NCBI RefSeq assembly: GCF_048544455.1 | Contig: NC_133536.1 | Location: forward strand, 28,398,152-28,462,151 | Source of the DNA: Silene latifolia | Lineage: Eukaryota; Streptophyta; Magnoliopsida; Caryophyllales; Caryophyllaceae | Direction of reading: 5' to 3' | Length of the DNA stretch: 64,000 nucleotides | Program-made: the position numbers and the translations under genes | In this document: positions 1 to 9,731 of the stretch, piece by piece | Layout: every line of letters starts with the position of its first letter | How positions within the stretch are numbered: position 1 is the stretch's first letter | Notes under the pieces: generated by a model | What the model was told of the DNA's origin: nothing | Database searches by the model: none | The model's input: the letters and a program-made list of their open reading frames with translations, nothing else

Positions 1-22
1 TACCAGTTAATATTCTGATGTC

Positions 23-263
23 CTAACCAAGTGTTGTGAGTGTAGTGGAGCGCGGGTCACTCTCAAAGCATGTAATGGCATGAATTACGAGGTTCCGGGT
101 TCGACTCCCTGCATGAGCAGTATGCGCTTATTGCACGGGGACCTTCGAAGTCTGTTAAAAGAGAGTGTCGGCTTACCGTGCCGTCACGTATCTCTCGGGG
201 TTTGATCTCTGAAAGGTGTATCACCCTAGGCTGCTAATGACAGATGTTCCTAGTTACCAAACA
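23..263 (+). mobile_element. tRNA-derived SINE
   Basis: A 241-bp segment is flanked by a perfect 14-bp direct repeat (AATATTCTGATGTC at 9-22 and 264-277), which looks like a target-site duplication. Near its left end is a perfect pol III B box, GGTTCGACTCC, preceded at about the right distance by an A-box-like stretch (TAGTGGAGCGCG). The rest does not fold as a tRNA and continues about 150 bp beyond the B box, as expected for a SINE body. No family name can be given from the sequence alone. Confidence 0.65.
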
Positions 264-374
264 AATATTCTGATGTCTTATATTGGCCCAAATTTTAATA
301 TTTTTGATAGATGAAAGCATCCACAAAATTTTTACATATTTATTTATGTTTAACAAAACATGTTATTTTAATTG

Positions 375-632
375 TAGGTTCTGTTTGGTAAAACTAATTG
401 AAAATATAGTTGAAAACTAAAACGCTAATAGATACTAAAAAAAAAGTAACTGATTATAAAAAAAATGTTTGGCTAAGTAGCTGAAAATCTAGTTGATTTT
501 GGTGAAATAACGTAATAGGATCTGATAATTATTTAATATTATAGACTAAAGAGTTAAAAAAGCGGAAGATAAAATAATATTTGGTGCCTTATATATAAAA
601 TGCTACAGTGGGTAACAATTCATTTCAAATAA
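375..632 (+). mobile_element. Decayed relative of the Tourist-like MITE at 1159
   Basis: The stretch begins TAGGTTCTGTTTGGTAAAAC and then follows the same order of short motifs as the complete MITE at 1159-1587 (aactgaaa blocks, a gtgaaa..acgtaa block, a block ending in catttca). No matching right terminal repeat is visible, so this is probably an old copy that has lost its right end. Confidence 0.4.
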
Positions 633-703
633 TCTTTTATTGAAGTTAAATAATATTTTCATTATACTGTAATTATAATCTTTTATTGAAGTTAAATAAT
701 ATT
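631..703 (+). repeat. 27-bp direct repeat
   Basis: The same 27-bp AT-rich word, beginning aatcttttattgaag, occurs at 631-657 and 677-703 with 46 bp between starts. It looks like a local slippage duplication. Nothing else is recognised between here and 1158 except a short stretch at 846-873 that resembles the end of the MULE-type MITE at 62611. Confidence 0.7.
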
Positions 704-1158
704 GGTGTGAAATTATAAACTACAAATGGCCAAGTTTTTTATAGAGACAAAAAGAGCATGTTGTACATGGAAATTAAATATATAAGGTTATTATGTGCAC
801 AAACTTAAAATATTTGATAATTGATACCATGTGAAAAGTGAAAAAGTTTAGGGGTACCACGTGAACTTTCCGAAAAATATTTTCATCAAAATACACATTT
901 CATGACATTCTCAATTTTCTTAAATCAAATACAATGGGGTAAAATATAGAAATTTTATGAGATGTCAATTTAAATATACGGCGCATACATTGCGCGTGAT
1001 CTAAACTAGTTAGTTTAGTAAACCAGCAAAACACAACCCCAAATTGTTATCAAGACGGACTTCATTATTAGCAAATAGAGTAGATTACAATAGTCTCCAT
1101 GTGACTGTGATCCTGATTTTCCTTACTGCATTAGTTATAGGTCGTAGAACTAATGTTA

Positions 1159-1587
1159 GGCTCTGTTTGGTAAAACTAACTGAAAAAGTAGCTGAAATCT
1201 GAAAAGGTAGCAGAAAACTGAAAAGCTAGCTGAAACCTGAAAAGGTAACTGATAAGGTAGCTGAAAATTAGGAACTAATAAAGTAACTGATTATATACAA
1301 AAATGTTTGGCAAACTAACTGAAAAGGTAACTGATTTTGGTGAAAAGACGTAAAAAAATATGATAGTTATTTAACAGTATAGATTTAAGGGGTAAAAAAG
1401 GAAAATAAAAGCAAATCAAGTACCTGAAATCTCAAATGTTACTCTAGGTAGCATTTCATTTCAGGTAGATTATTGGGTTAAATCAAGTACTTGCCAAACG
1501 CTTACAAAAAATAAGGTACCTGAAATTTTGGTCAAATAAGCTACTTTAACAAAATAAGGTACCTGAAATGCATTACCAAACAAAGCC
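1159..1587. mobile_element. Tourist-like (PIF/Harbinger) MITE
   Basis: The left end reads GGCTCTGTTTGGTAA and the right end TTACCAAACAAAGCC, a 15-bp terminal inverted repeat with one mismatch. Both ends are bordered by TTA (1156-1158 and 1588-1590), the 3-bp target duplication typical of PIF/Harbinger elements. The GG...CTGTTTGG end is typical of Tourist MITEs. The interior is a run of related gctgaaa/cctgaaa words and has no coding potential. Confidence 0.8.
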
Positions 1588-1684
1588 TTAATAGGTATGC
1601 GATAACCTATCAATGTTTGCAAAGGGAACAATAATTTTGGGATAAGTTTTAGAGAGAGTGAAATGACAAAATTGGGATAGAAGT

Positions 1685-2255
1685 CAGTGGCGTCTCCAGG
1701 ATTCTAGTAACGGGGGTGCGGATTTCAACGAAAATTTTTTCATTGAAAATATTATTTTATCACTATTACAAATAATAAAATAATAAAATATTTATCTTGG
1801 TCATTCATAACATCAAAACATAACAATTTATATTATCTATAGAATAACACTTAAACATATGGTAATAAAGGTTGCTTAAATGAAAATAATTTTTTTTTAG
1901 GTTCATATATGAATGCATCTAAATAGCTAAAAGTACTAATTAATATTTAATATAACCCAAGTATGATACGGGGTAATAATGGCATATTGGCATGAATATA
2001 TGAAATGGGCTAGAAGTAGGAATTAATGCTTGCTTTTTTAGTTGATGAAATGGGTCAACAAATCTCGAAACCCAAAGACCACAAAAAAAAAATGCTAGTA
2101 GCTGATTTTGAACCTGAATGGCAAGGGGAAGAAGGTGGGACTCAAACCACTGCACCAACTAAATACTACTGAAACATATACGCTGTTCCTTTTACTTATT
2201 TTTGCAGAAACAGGGGGTGCGGGTGCATCCACTGCACCCCCGTGGATACGCCTAT
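1685..2255. mobile_element. MULE-type MITE with 9-bp target duplication
   Basis: A perfect 9-bp direct repeat GATAGAAGT (1676-1684 and 2256-2264) flanks a 571-bp element. The left end CAGTGGCGTCTCCAGG and the reverse complement of the right end, ATAGGCGTATCCACG, form an imperfect inverted repeat, and both ends carry a GGGGGTGC block just inside. A 9-bp duplication is the Mutator-superfamily signature. Short open frames inside are not convincing genes. Confidence 0.7.
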
Positions 2256-2526
2256 GATAGAAGTAAACATGGCAAAAAGGATCATGCCCGAATAATCCAA
2301 ATAGTATACGATCTACTCTTGAACGAGGACTCAAATTTGACTTACAAGAATTGAACACATGACCCGACCCCCTGAATAACATGATAACAATATGCCACTT
2401 GACCCAAATCACTAAGCCGATCTGACTCTAATTATGCAAACTCAAACAAATCTACCTGAACGAACCCAATCCAAACCCGACTCAACTAATCCGTTTGCTA
2501 GGTTTAGATGGAGGGAGTATTTTTAC

Positions 2527-2769
2527 AGTTCATAGACTATACATCTGAGGTAGTACCTCTTATTGTTTATTTCTGAGTTTTATTTTAAAGTTTTTTAGTT
2601 CTGCTTTAGTATAAAGTTTTTGAGCACATTTACTAAAACGTTACACTAAAAAAATATAATATTGCTCAAAAACTATATTAATAAATGGTAATATGCTCAG
2701 AAAAAATGTGTATATGCTCAAAAACTACAAGGTCTAAGGTACTACCTCAGATGCGCAATCCTATTTCTC
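2527..2769. mobile_element. Small MITE, probably MULE-type
   Basis: A perfect 17-bp inverted repeat CATCTGAGGTAGTACCT (2542-2558; complement at 2737-2753) lies inside weaker outer inverted repeats. An 11-bp direct repeat AGTATTTTTAC at 2516-2526 and 2770-2780 borders the element and is the likely target duplication. The interior is AT-rich with repeated tgctcaaaaact words. Confidence 0.6.
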
Positions 2770-2780
2770 AGTATTTTTAC

Positions 2781-3211
2781 TCTCCCTAAGCTTCCCTACT
2801 ATTTATTAGACCTCGCAAGATTTGACCCTGACGGCCTGACCCAACACGCGATCTGAGGTCGAATTTGATCTGAAACTTGAATTGACTCGACTCCTTGACC
2901 AAACAGTTTAATACATGGACAATTTATCCCTAAGTAACTTTGATAATAATAAACTCAAAATAACCCGATCCAATCCAATATGGCCCAAATTTTTACAATA
3001 ATGACCGATTTAAACTGACCCGATTCGAACACAATTTCGGTGACCAGTATACCCGGTCCACTCCTTACGTGATACGTCTATAAGTTCGTTCATCTTTCTT
3101 GTCCCCTTGTTTCTCTCTAGCACTTATTTTGCATTTACAAGCTAATTTCTGTCGTCGATGAATTTTGGCTAACCATGACTTTGTCTACTGCACCGATAAC
3201 GGAAACTCAGT
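2781..3211. other. Gene-free spacer rich in acccgac-like words
   Basis: No gene is visible. The stretch, like 2300-2500, is rich in short words such as acccga, gactcga and tgacccg. The opposite-strand versions are dense at 35570-35900, so both may be remnants of one dispersed low-complexity repeat family. Confidence 0.4.
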
Positions 3212-3319
3212 CTTATTCATTTATTCATTCTTGAGATTTATGTTGAGAATCAAATTAGTGCACCGATAACAATTTAAAATACGATTTAAAATTAGCAGTA
3301 TTGCTCGCAGATAAAAATG

Positions 3320-3470
3320 CATACATTACATTTATTTTTATTTTTCCTAGTTCAGTTTAACTAACTAGATACATTCAAACTTTCACCGTATACTAGGATC
3401 AATGTGGCCTGGGCAGAACTGGTAAACTCTCAGCACAATTTATTCAAACTTTCCGAGTCATATGGTGTGT
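3320..3470 (+). pseudogene. Acetylornithine aminotransferase fragment, copy A
   Basis: The end of an intron and the first bases of the last exon of the aminotransferase gene at 11030-14309 can be recognised on the opposite strand (the words ctaggatcaatgtgg, tgggcagaactggt and catatggtgt). Only about 75 bp of exon remain, and most of the exon is missing compared with copy B at 5160-5727. It lies directly beside a fragment of the resistance-gene 3' end in the same relative arrangement as copy B. Confidence 0.7.
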
Positions 3471-3485
3471 ACAGTATTTTTCAGT

Positions 3486-3925
3486 GTCATGTCAATGTTC
3501 TTTATCAATTTATCGATAGGAAAAACTTAATGAACACGGAAAAAGAATTGCGAAGCACAATTTATTGATAAAAAAACAGTGTTGGATGCTCTACAATAAA
3601 AGTTGAACATTGACAGTAGACAAAAAGATTGAAGGATTTGTAACAATGAACCAAAACCGAGATAGAAGACGATAAGAAATGTTACCTAGAAACATGAGAA
3701 TTTGAATTAAATCAGAGAGGGGTCCAAATCAGCGGTATGTCGGACCTTTTGTGGTAAGTTCTGCTTTGGTAACAGAAGGGTTAGCAATGTGGATGTGGCT
3801 TATTTTTAGCCAGTCTGGTTCTCTGCATTTATCTGTCAACCCTTTACAGTACCAGATTTATGAAGGCGAGGAAACGATTGGACAGAAGTTAGTCCGTTTA
3901 ACTTAGGAAGCCTTTTAACGGTCTC
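3486..3925 (-). pseudogene. Resistance-gene 3' end fragment, copy A
   Basis: This matches the 3' flank and last part of the CNL gene at 6204-9731: the words gaattgcgaagcacaatt, gatgaaggatttgta and cctagaaacatgagaat recur near 5950-6120. It continues through sequence equivalent to 6233-6312 and then jumps to sequence equivalent to about 7048-7105, an internal loss of roughly 0.74 kb. Small insertions and deletions destroy the reading frame. It is a dead duplicate of a host gene end. Confidence 0.75.
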
Positions 3926-4894
3926 CACCAACCACTGCAGGATGAGTATCATATCACCAAATAGCTATATACTCTTGGTCAGGTTTGATCTCGGCTCCTC
4001 GCCTTCGTAGATCACTCTGGTATGAAAAAGAAACTTTTCACTTGTCAAATATCCAAAACTGATCAAAATAAAAAGAAAATGAGATTGGTTTGCAGCGAAG
4101 AGAATTGAAAATCACAGGTATTTGACAATACAATCGTAAAGGCAATATATTACTTATAGGGTTTAAAAATGCGGTATTGGTTGCGACTGAGGTGACGGTC
4201 ACAAAGCAATAGCATCGGGTATAGTTACACTTGATTAGAAGAGGAAAAAGAGGTATAGGGGAGGGGACATGTCGAAATCCAGTACGCTTTGTTTAGGGAA
4301 CATTAAATGGAGTCAAGAAATTGCCAATTTTATAGCAGATGAAATTCTCTCTGAGGCCTCCAAACAACAATAAGGAAATATATATAAAAAAAATTAGTCT
4401 GTTACAAAACAATAGCATGCCTATCAATTACTCTTGTTATTGATCAAATAGACTAAGTGGTGTGCAAATCAATCAGTATCATCAAAGCTCAAAATTGCAA
4501 AGAATACAAAAGAAAGCTAAATATGCTAATTTCAATAAATATAATCAACTGTACTACTCCGTATAAATCACCAGAAACTATAGCATTTACTATGATACAT
4601 CTGAGGTATGCCCGCATGCGGTTATCTAACAGGACCCAAGCAAGGCCCTCACAATCTCACATAATATGCAACTAATTGGAATGCTCAGTAGCATTCCTTA
4701 CAAAATAGAGTAATATATTGACTTGCTCATGACAATATATGCTACAGAGTATCACATAGATTCAATATCATTATCAAGTCTAGGGCAAACATCAGTCATA
4801 AAACGGTCTGCATGGTAGTATTAAAATGCTTTGCAGTAAAAGTTGACACGTACAGTAGTAACACCAGAACTTATATATAACTAACAGAGTCTAT
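3926..4894. other. Spacer between the two decayed duplicates
   Basis: About 1 kb without a supportable gene. The longest open frame (4457-4675, 72 codons) has no recognisable composition or motif. No terminal repeats were found. Confidence 0.5.
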
Positions 4895-4993
4895 ATAATT
4901 TATTCATTCTTAGGATATATGTTGAGAATCAAATGAGTGCGTGAACATAACATGAATTGGACAATTCAGTATTGCTCTCAGTCTCAGCTAAAA

Positions 4994-5151
4994 GAGAATT
5001 GTTATCTACCTTCTCTCCTAATAATCGGTTAAAATATAATATAGCATGCCTCATCCCTTTGCCATTCGACCCCATCCAATATATATTAATTTATTAACTG
5101 ATTGTGAAAGTAAAGGGAGAAGGTGGAGAAAAGGTAGATAGCTTTCCTCCG
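4994..5151. mobile_element. 158-bp hAT-like MITE
   Basis: The inverted terminal repeats contain TATCTACCTTCTCTCC on the left and GGAGAAAAGGTAGATAG on the right. GCTAAAA flanks both sides (4987-4993 and 5152-5158); one more base on each side almost matches, giving 7-8 bp as in hAT elements. Copy A of the decayed block lacks this insertion at the equivalent place (near 3320), which confirms the borders and shows the element arrived after the duplication. Confidence 0.65.
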
Positions 5152-5159
5152 GCTAAAAA

Positions 5160-5727
5160 TGCATGCATTACATATATTTTTCTTTTTCCTAGTGCAGTTT
5201 AACGGATACATTCGATCTTCCACCATTTACTAGGATCAATGTGGCCTGGGCAGAACTGGTAACCTCAGGGCACATGAGCCATATGGTGTGTACCCTGATA
5301 TAATGACCCTCGCAAAACCTCTAGCCGGAGAAATATCAATTGAAGCCGTGCTAGTCACAGCGAGAGTTTTAAGAGAAATAAACCCTCTGCAATTACTGTC
5401 TTTGACAAAATCGCAAATCCAGACTTTTCGTCCAGTTTGCCAAAAAAGGCCAGTATTTTAAAGATTTACTAATAAAACTAGGGAAAAATAAACACGTGAA
5501 AGAAGTCCGAGGTAAGGGTATTCCCGTTGGTGATTGGTATAGAGCTTGACGTACAAGCTGGTTCCTTGGTAGACGTCTACTGCTATTCCCGTTTCTGTAT
5601 TGCTTACATAAACTGCTGATAAAGCTTTAAAGGAAAATTTGTAAGACTGGTTCCACCATTGGTCATATCTAAGCACGAGTCAGAAGATGATGCTGAGATT
5701 TTTCTCAAGTGCCTAGGATGCAAGTAA
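5160..5727 (+). pseudogene. Acetylornithine aminotransferase last exon, decayed copy B
   Basis: The plus strand here matches the last intron end and nearly the whole last exon of the functional gene, which lies on the minus strand at 11030-11563. Recognisable blocks run from tgggcagaactggt through accctcgcaaaacctctagc to tttctcaagtgcctagg close to the normal stop. Many short insertions and deletions break the frame, and upstream exons are absent. It ends about 160 bp from the 3' flank of the resistance gene, tail to tail with it. Confidence 0.85.
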
Positions 5728-6203
5728 TTGACTAGTGGTGTAACCACAAATATCAGGTGTAAAATATATACTCTCAGCTGAGTTTGCGACTGTCGACAAT
5801 GTTTAAACTGCCTGAAAGTTTCTAATCTGATTATTTCGTTTTTCATCCTCCTTTTGTACAAGGATAATTCAGAAACGGTCTTTTTCAGAGGACCATTTGA
5901 ACATATAATGTCAATGTTCTTTATCAATAGAAAAAAAACCATTGTACAGGGAAAAAGAATTGTGAAGCACAATTAATTGATAAAGAATATGCTCTGCAAT
6001 AAAAGTTCAACATGTACAGTAAACAAAAGATGAAGGATTTGTATTTGTAATAATTAATTAAAGCTTATACCACCAAAACTGAGATAGAAGGCGATAAGAA
6101 ATGTTACCTAGAAACATGAGAATTAGGATTAAATCAGAGGGGTCCAAGTTCCAACCTTTTGTGGTAAGTTCTGCTTTGCCATATAGGGTTAGCAGTTGTA
6201 GAG

Positions 6204-9200
6204 CTAATCATAGTTTGCAACGATACTCAAACTGTGGATATGGCTTATTTTCGGCCAGTCTTGACCATTTGGTTCTCTGCATCTATCAGTCAATCCTTTA
6301 CAGTTCCAGACTTGAAGTTCTCGGAGGGAAGGCATGTGACGAATTGCTTCTGGCAATGATTTAAGTTCTGTGCAGTAGTGCAACTGCAGCGAATACAGAG
6401 AGGGGAGGGAGGAAAGCCATTCCGGCAAGGATTCCAACTTGCAATTATAAATTGCGAGAGTTCGAAGGGTACTCAGGTGTCGGATCCCCTCTGGCAGATG
6501 TATCAACTTGGAGAGGGCCACTAGGGTTAAATGACTGAGGTTTTTAAGGGGTTTTAACTCTTCTAACTTCCCCAAGTCTAATTCATCAGAGTCACTGATG
6601 CAGAGGTATCTTAGATTAGTGAGATGCTCTATTCCTCCTCCGCACAAACTCTTTAGCCCACGGCAATATGTAACTTGTAGATCCCTAATTGAAGAGGCGT
6701 GTTTTTGGAATAAATCTGCAGCTGTTGACAAACTCTCCTGGTTCAAGCCACGTATGCTGAGGGTCTCTATACCTTTCAGAGACTCACCAAATATCAAGTT
6801 AACAAGTCCCACCTTATCTATAAGCAGCGATTTCAAATAGAAGGTTGAGTCACAGGAAGAATCATCATTTCGATGGGGTAACAAGTCAAGGGGAGTCAAG
6901 CTGGATGAGCTAGGGTCAACTTTTCGGTTACTTGTAAACCTAAAATCTTCGTTTACTCCAACTAGGTGCAAATCATTGAGACTGGGGCATCGAGGAACAA
7001 CTGTCATGCTAGGGCAGTCCTCTATTACCAATCTATGAAGACGAGGCAACAATCGGACAGAAGCTATTCCATTTAACTTAGGCAGCCTTTTAAGCAGAAG
7101 CTTTTCAAGAGACCGGAACAATGGTAATCCATCTGGTACTGTTGACATCGTATCAGAAACTGTAGTGTTGTCATCACTCTCTGTAAGCTCCACCATAGGC
7201 ATACATGAGAGTTGAAGAACTTTGAGGTGGACAAGTTTACCAAGTGAATGTAGATTACATAACCAATCAAAACCACGTAGTGTAACTCTAATAAGACATG
7301 GGAAGAACGTTGCCAATGATCCCACCCAACTCGGTATTTTGATGCCTTTGTACCCCGAAATTTCAATCCCCTTTATATTACAGTGAGGGCGGAGGCCTTC
7401 CAACAATTTCTCATGGACAGCTCCTAAGCTGCATTCTTTATCGGGGCGGAGGCCTTCCAACAATTTCTCATGGACAGCTCCTAAGCTGCATTCTTTATCG
7501 GGGTCTTCTTCCCAGCGTATTACGATATTCTGGAGATGTACCTTGTCGCGCAGCAAACCTTCCCTATCGTTTGCCAACTCAGAACAAAACCCGCTTTTAA
7601 AAATGATTTCAAGAGTCCCAGTGAGATGCATGAGGCTTCTCAAATCTTCTAACCGGCCTGTCTTGCCATGCTTGCAAGTTTTGCTGGCCACAACAAACTT
7701 ACTCAAAGCCATAAGACCGGTCATAGTATCCATCCCAACAGGCATATGAGTCAATTTGGTGCAGTTATTTAAGACCAAGTGCCTAAGATTGTGAAGGTTT
7801 CTCAAGCCCTTTGGCAATTCCCTCACACCAGAATACGCCAAGTTCAATACTTGCAAATTCTGAAGTTTGGTAATTGATTCAGGGAGAATCTTTAAACTGT
7901 AGTTCGAACTAAGATCAAGATACCTTAGATGCGATAAATCACCAATGGAATTTGGCAAGTTTTTTAGCCGAGGAAAACTGAAGTCTAACACCCTTAAACG
8001 TCTAAGATTTGAACAAATTATGTCCACATTTGCTTCATTATTAGCTATTGGATGAAAACTGTAATAATAAATGTGACACAAAGAACGTAACTTCTTCATC
8101 TCACCCAGACGATCTCCGGATCTAGTCAAGAGCTTACACCCATCATTGCTAATTGATAGATGACGAATTTTCTGCTCAAATTGGAATGTAGCAGTTTCTA
8201 GCGCAAATAAATCTTCACCTGCAACTTCTTGAGCAAGATCATGTATCAAATCATGCATTTTACAAGTATCAATGTTACCATAGTCATCCTCTTTAACTTC
8301 TTGAAAAAAACATCTGTGAAGTAAAATTGAAAAGTACTCGTCACCGACATCTTCTATGCTTCGCCCATCATTTAATAGGTCAAGACAACCGTGAGCCATC
8401 CACAGCCAAATCAAGGTGCGTTTTCTTATTTCGAAATCCTTAGGAAAGAGTGCACAATAGCTAAAACAACTCTTCAACGAGGGACTAAGATTATAGTAGC
8501 TGTACTTCAGTATAGGCATTATGCCATCCTCAGCTTGGCCATCCTCGCTACTCCCCAAATTTCTCAAGTCTATACTTTTAAATGATAACCACTTGCTCTT
8601 GTGTTGTCCGTAGAGCAGGCTACCTACAACCCTTATTGAGAGAGGAACATTGGCGCATTTCTTAACCACTTCCTTACCAATGTCCACAAGTTCATGATCT
8701 AAAGGCGACTTTCCCGTCTCAAAAGCCATTTTCTTAAACAAACGCCATGAACACTCATCAGAAAGACCCTGCAACTCGTGGGTATGATTGTTGTTGATAG
8801 CTCTTGCAACTGCTTTTGAGCGACTAGTTATTAGTACTCTACTCCCTTTTCCTCCCAACATCAAGAAGTCTCTTAGCTCAACCCATTTGTTATGATTTTC
8901 ACACCAAACATCATCTAAAACAAGCAAATACTTCCTCCTCTCGATCACTTTTCGGACTTCTCTTTGCAACTCTTCCATTCCAATTCCAGCATTCTTTCCA
9001 ATCATCTTAGCAAAGATTTGTTCCATGCCAAATTCGTTAGATACACAAACCCACAACCTCACTTTGAATTCGTCCTTAACTTCCTCATCATTGTACGCAA
9101 GTTGGGCAAGTGCGGTTTTTCCCAATCCTCCCATCCCTACAATAGTGGCAAATGTAACATTCTCTTCAACATTAGGTTGAGGATCCGATTTATCTAGCAG

Positions 9201-9731
9201 CAGTCCCACAATGGCTGCTTTGTCGGATTCTCGTCCAATAATGCTATCCTCCCTCGCATATGAACCCGTCTCCTTCCTTTGCTTAGGAGGCACAAAAACA
9301 TCACTAAACCCAAATTGTTGACGATTTTTGGCAATATTATCCAACTTCTCCCTAAGCTTCTTAATTTCACGAGACATATTAAAAGCAACAAGGAATTGAT
9401 TAGTTCGGGAGAAGAAACGTCTCATCTTCTTCAGGGTTTTACCACCATTTTTTTTCTTCGCCTTGAGAACCATGGTGTTGAACTCATCAAGCACATCATC
9501 AACATCGTAGACAGCATCCTTAAGCTTCTCAATGTACTCTCGGCCACCATGGGTGAGCTCTTGATGTTTCAAGTCGGCGTCAAAAAGGACAGCCTTGATG
9601 GTGGAGACAGTGTCGGCTAGCTCATCAAGTTGGGATTCATACCCAAACGTGGAGCATATTTCTTTGAACTCTTGACTTGTCAGGACAGTGAAAAGCTTCT
9701 CAGCAACAGTGATCACGACTCCGGTAGCCAT
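6204..9731 (-). CDS. CC-NB-ARC-LRR disease resistance protein (RGA-like CNL)
   Basis: A single uninterrupted 1175-residue frame encodes a complete CNL immune receptor, a class of cytoplasmic sensors that detect pathogen effectors and trigger hypersensitive defence. The N-terminal coiled coil (about 1-140) holds an EDVID-type stretch, DAVYDVDDVLDEF, at 72-84. The NB-ARC domain has the P-loop GMGGLGKT (199-206), kinase-2 KYLLVLDDVW (267-276), RNBS-B GSRVLITSRS (296-305), a variant GLPL box NVPLSI (361-366), RNBS-D CFSYCALFPKDFEI (422-435) and MHD (492-494). Leucine-rich repeats fill the rest. Odd points are the GLPL variant and an in-frame 57-bp tandem duplication. It looks functional by length and motifs. 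The start ATG at 9731 gives the usual MATG..VITVAEKL opening. Its 3' end has been copied to 3486-3925. The effector it recognises cannot be told. Confidence 0.95.
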   Translation of the reverse strand: MATGVVITVAEKLFTVLTSQEFKEICSTFGYESQLDELADTVSTIKAVLFDADLKHQELTHGGREYIEKLKDAVYDVDDVLDEFNTMVLKAKKKNGGKTLKKMRRFFSRTNQFLVAFNMSREIKKLREKLDNIAKNRQQFGFSDVFVPPKQRKETGSYAREDSIIGRESDKAAIVGLLLDKSDPQPNVEENVTFATIVGMGGLGKTALAQLAYNDEEVKDEFKVRLWVCVSNEFGMEQIFAKMIGKNAGIGMEELQREVRKVIERRKYLLVLDDVWCENHNKWVELRDFLMLGGKGSRVLITSRSKAVARAINNNHTHELQGLSDECSWRLFKKMAFETGKSPLDHELVDIGKEVVKKCANVPLSIRVVGSLLYGQHKSKWLSFKSIDLRNLGSSEDGQAEDGIMPILKYSYYNLSPSLKSCFSYCALFPKDFEIRKRTLIWLWMAHGCLDLLNDGRSIEDVGDEYFSILLHRCFFQEVKEDDYGNIDTCKMHDLIHDLAQEVAGEDLFALETATFQFEQKIRHLSISNDGCKLLTRSGDRLGEMKKLRSLCHIYYYSFHPIANNEANVDIICSNLRRLRVLDFSFPRLKNLPNSIGDLSHLRYLDLSSNYSLKILPESITKLQNLQVLNLAYSGVRELPKGLRNLHNLRHLVLNNCTKLTHMPVGMDTMTGLMALSKFVVASKTCKHGKTGRLEDLRSLMHLTGTLEIIFKSGFCSELANDREGLLRDKVHLQNIVIRWEEDPDKECSLGAVHEKLLEGLRPDKECSLGAVHEKLLEGLRPHCNIKGIEISGYKGIKIPSWVGSLATFFPCLIRVTLRGFDWLCNLHSLGKLVHLKVLQLSCMPMVELTESDDNTTVSDTMSTVPDGLPLFRSLEKLLLKRLPKLNGIASVRLLPRLHRLVIEDCPSMTVVPRCPSLNDLHLVGVNEDFRFTSNRKVDPSSSSLTPLDLLPHRNDDSSCDSTFYLKSLLIDKVGLVNLIFGESLKGIETLSIRGLNQESLSTAADLFQKHASSIRDLQVTYCRGLKSLCGGGIEHLTNLRYLCISDSDELDLGKLEELKPLKNLSHLTLVALSKLIHLPEGIRHLSTLRTLAIYNCKLESLPEWLSSLPSLYSLQLHYCTELKSLPEAIRHMPSLRELQVWNCKGLTDRCREPNGQDWPKISHIHSLSIVANYD
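7387..7500 (-). repeat. Perfect 57-bp tandem duplication inside the CNL gene
   Basis: Two identical adjacent 57-bp units (7387-7443 and 7444-7500) encode the same 19 residues twice (DKECSLGAVHEKLLEGLRP), keeping the frame. They lie in the region after the first leucine-rich repeats, roughly residues 745-782, where related proteins normally have one such helix-like linker. Identity of the copies implies a recent event. Confidence 0.95.

Noticed and set aside
40-115. Possible tRNA gene (perfect B box)
   Set aside because: No acceptor stem or anticodon arm can be folded, and the unit continues well past the B box between 14-bp direct repeats, so a SINE fits better.
2095-2412. 105-codon open frame
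   Set aside because: It crosses the right border of a MITE and has no conserved features.
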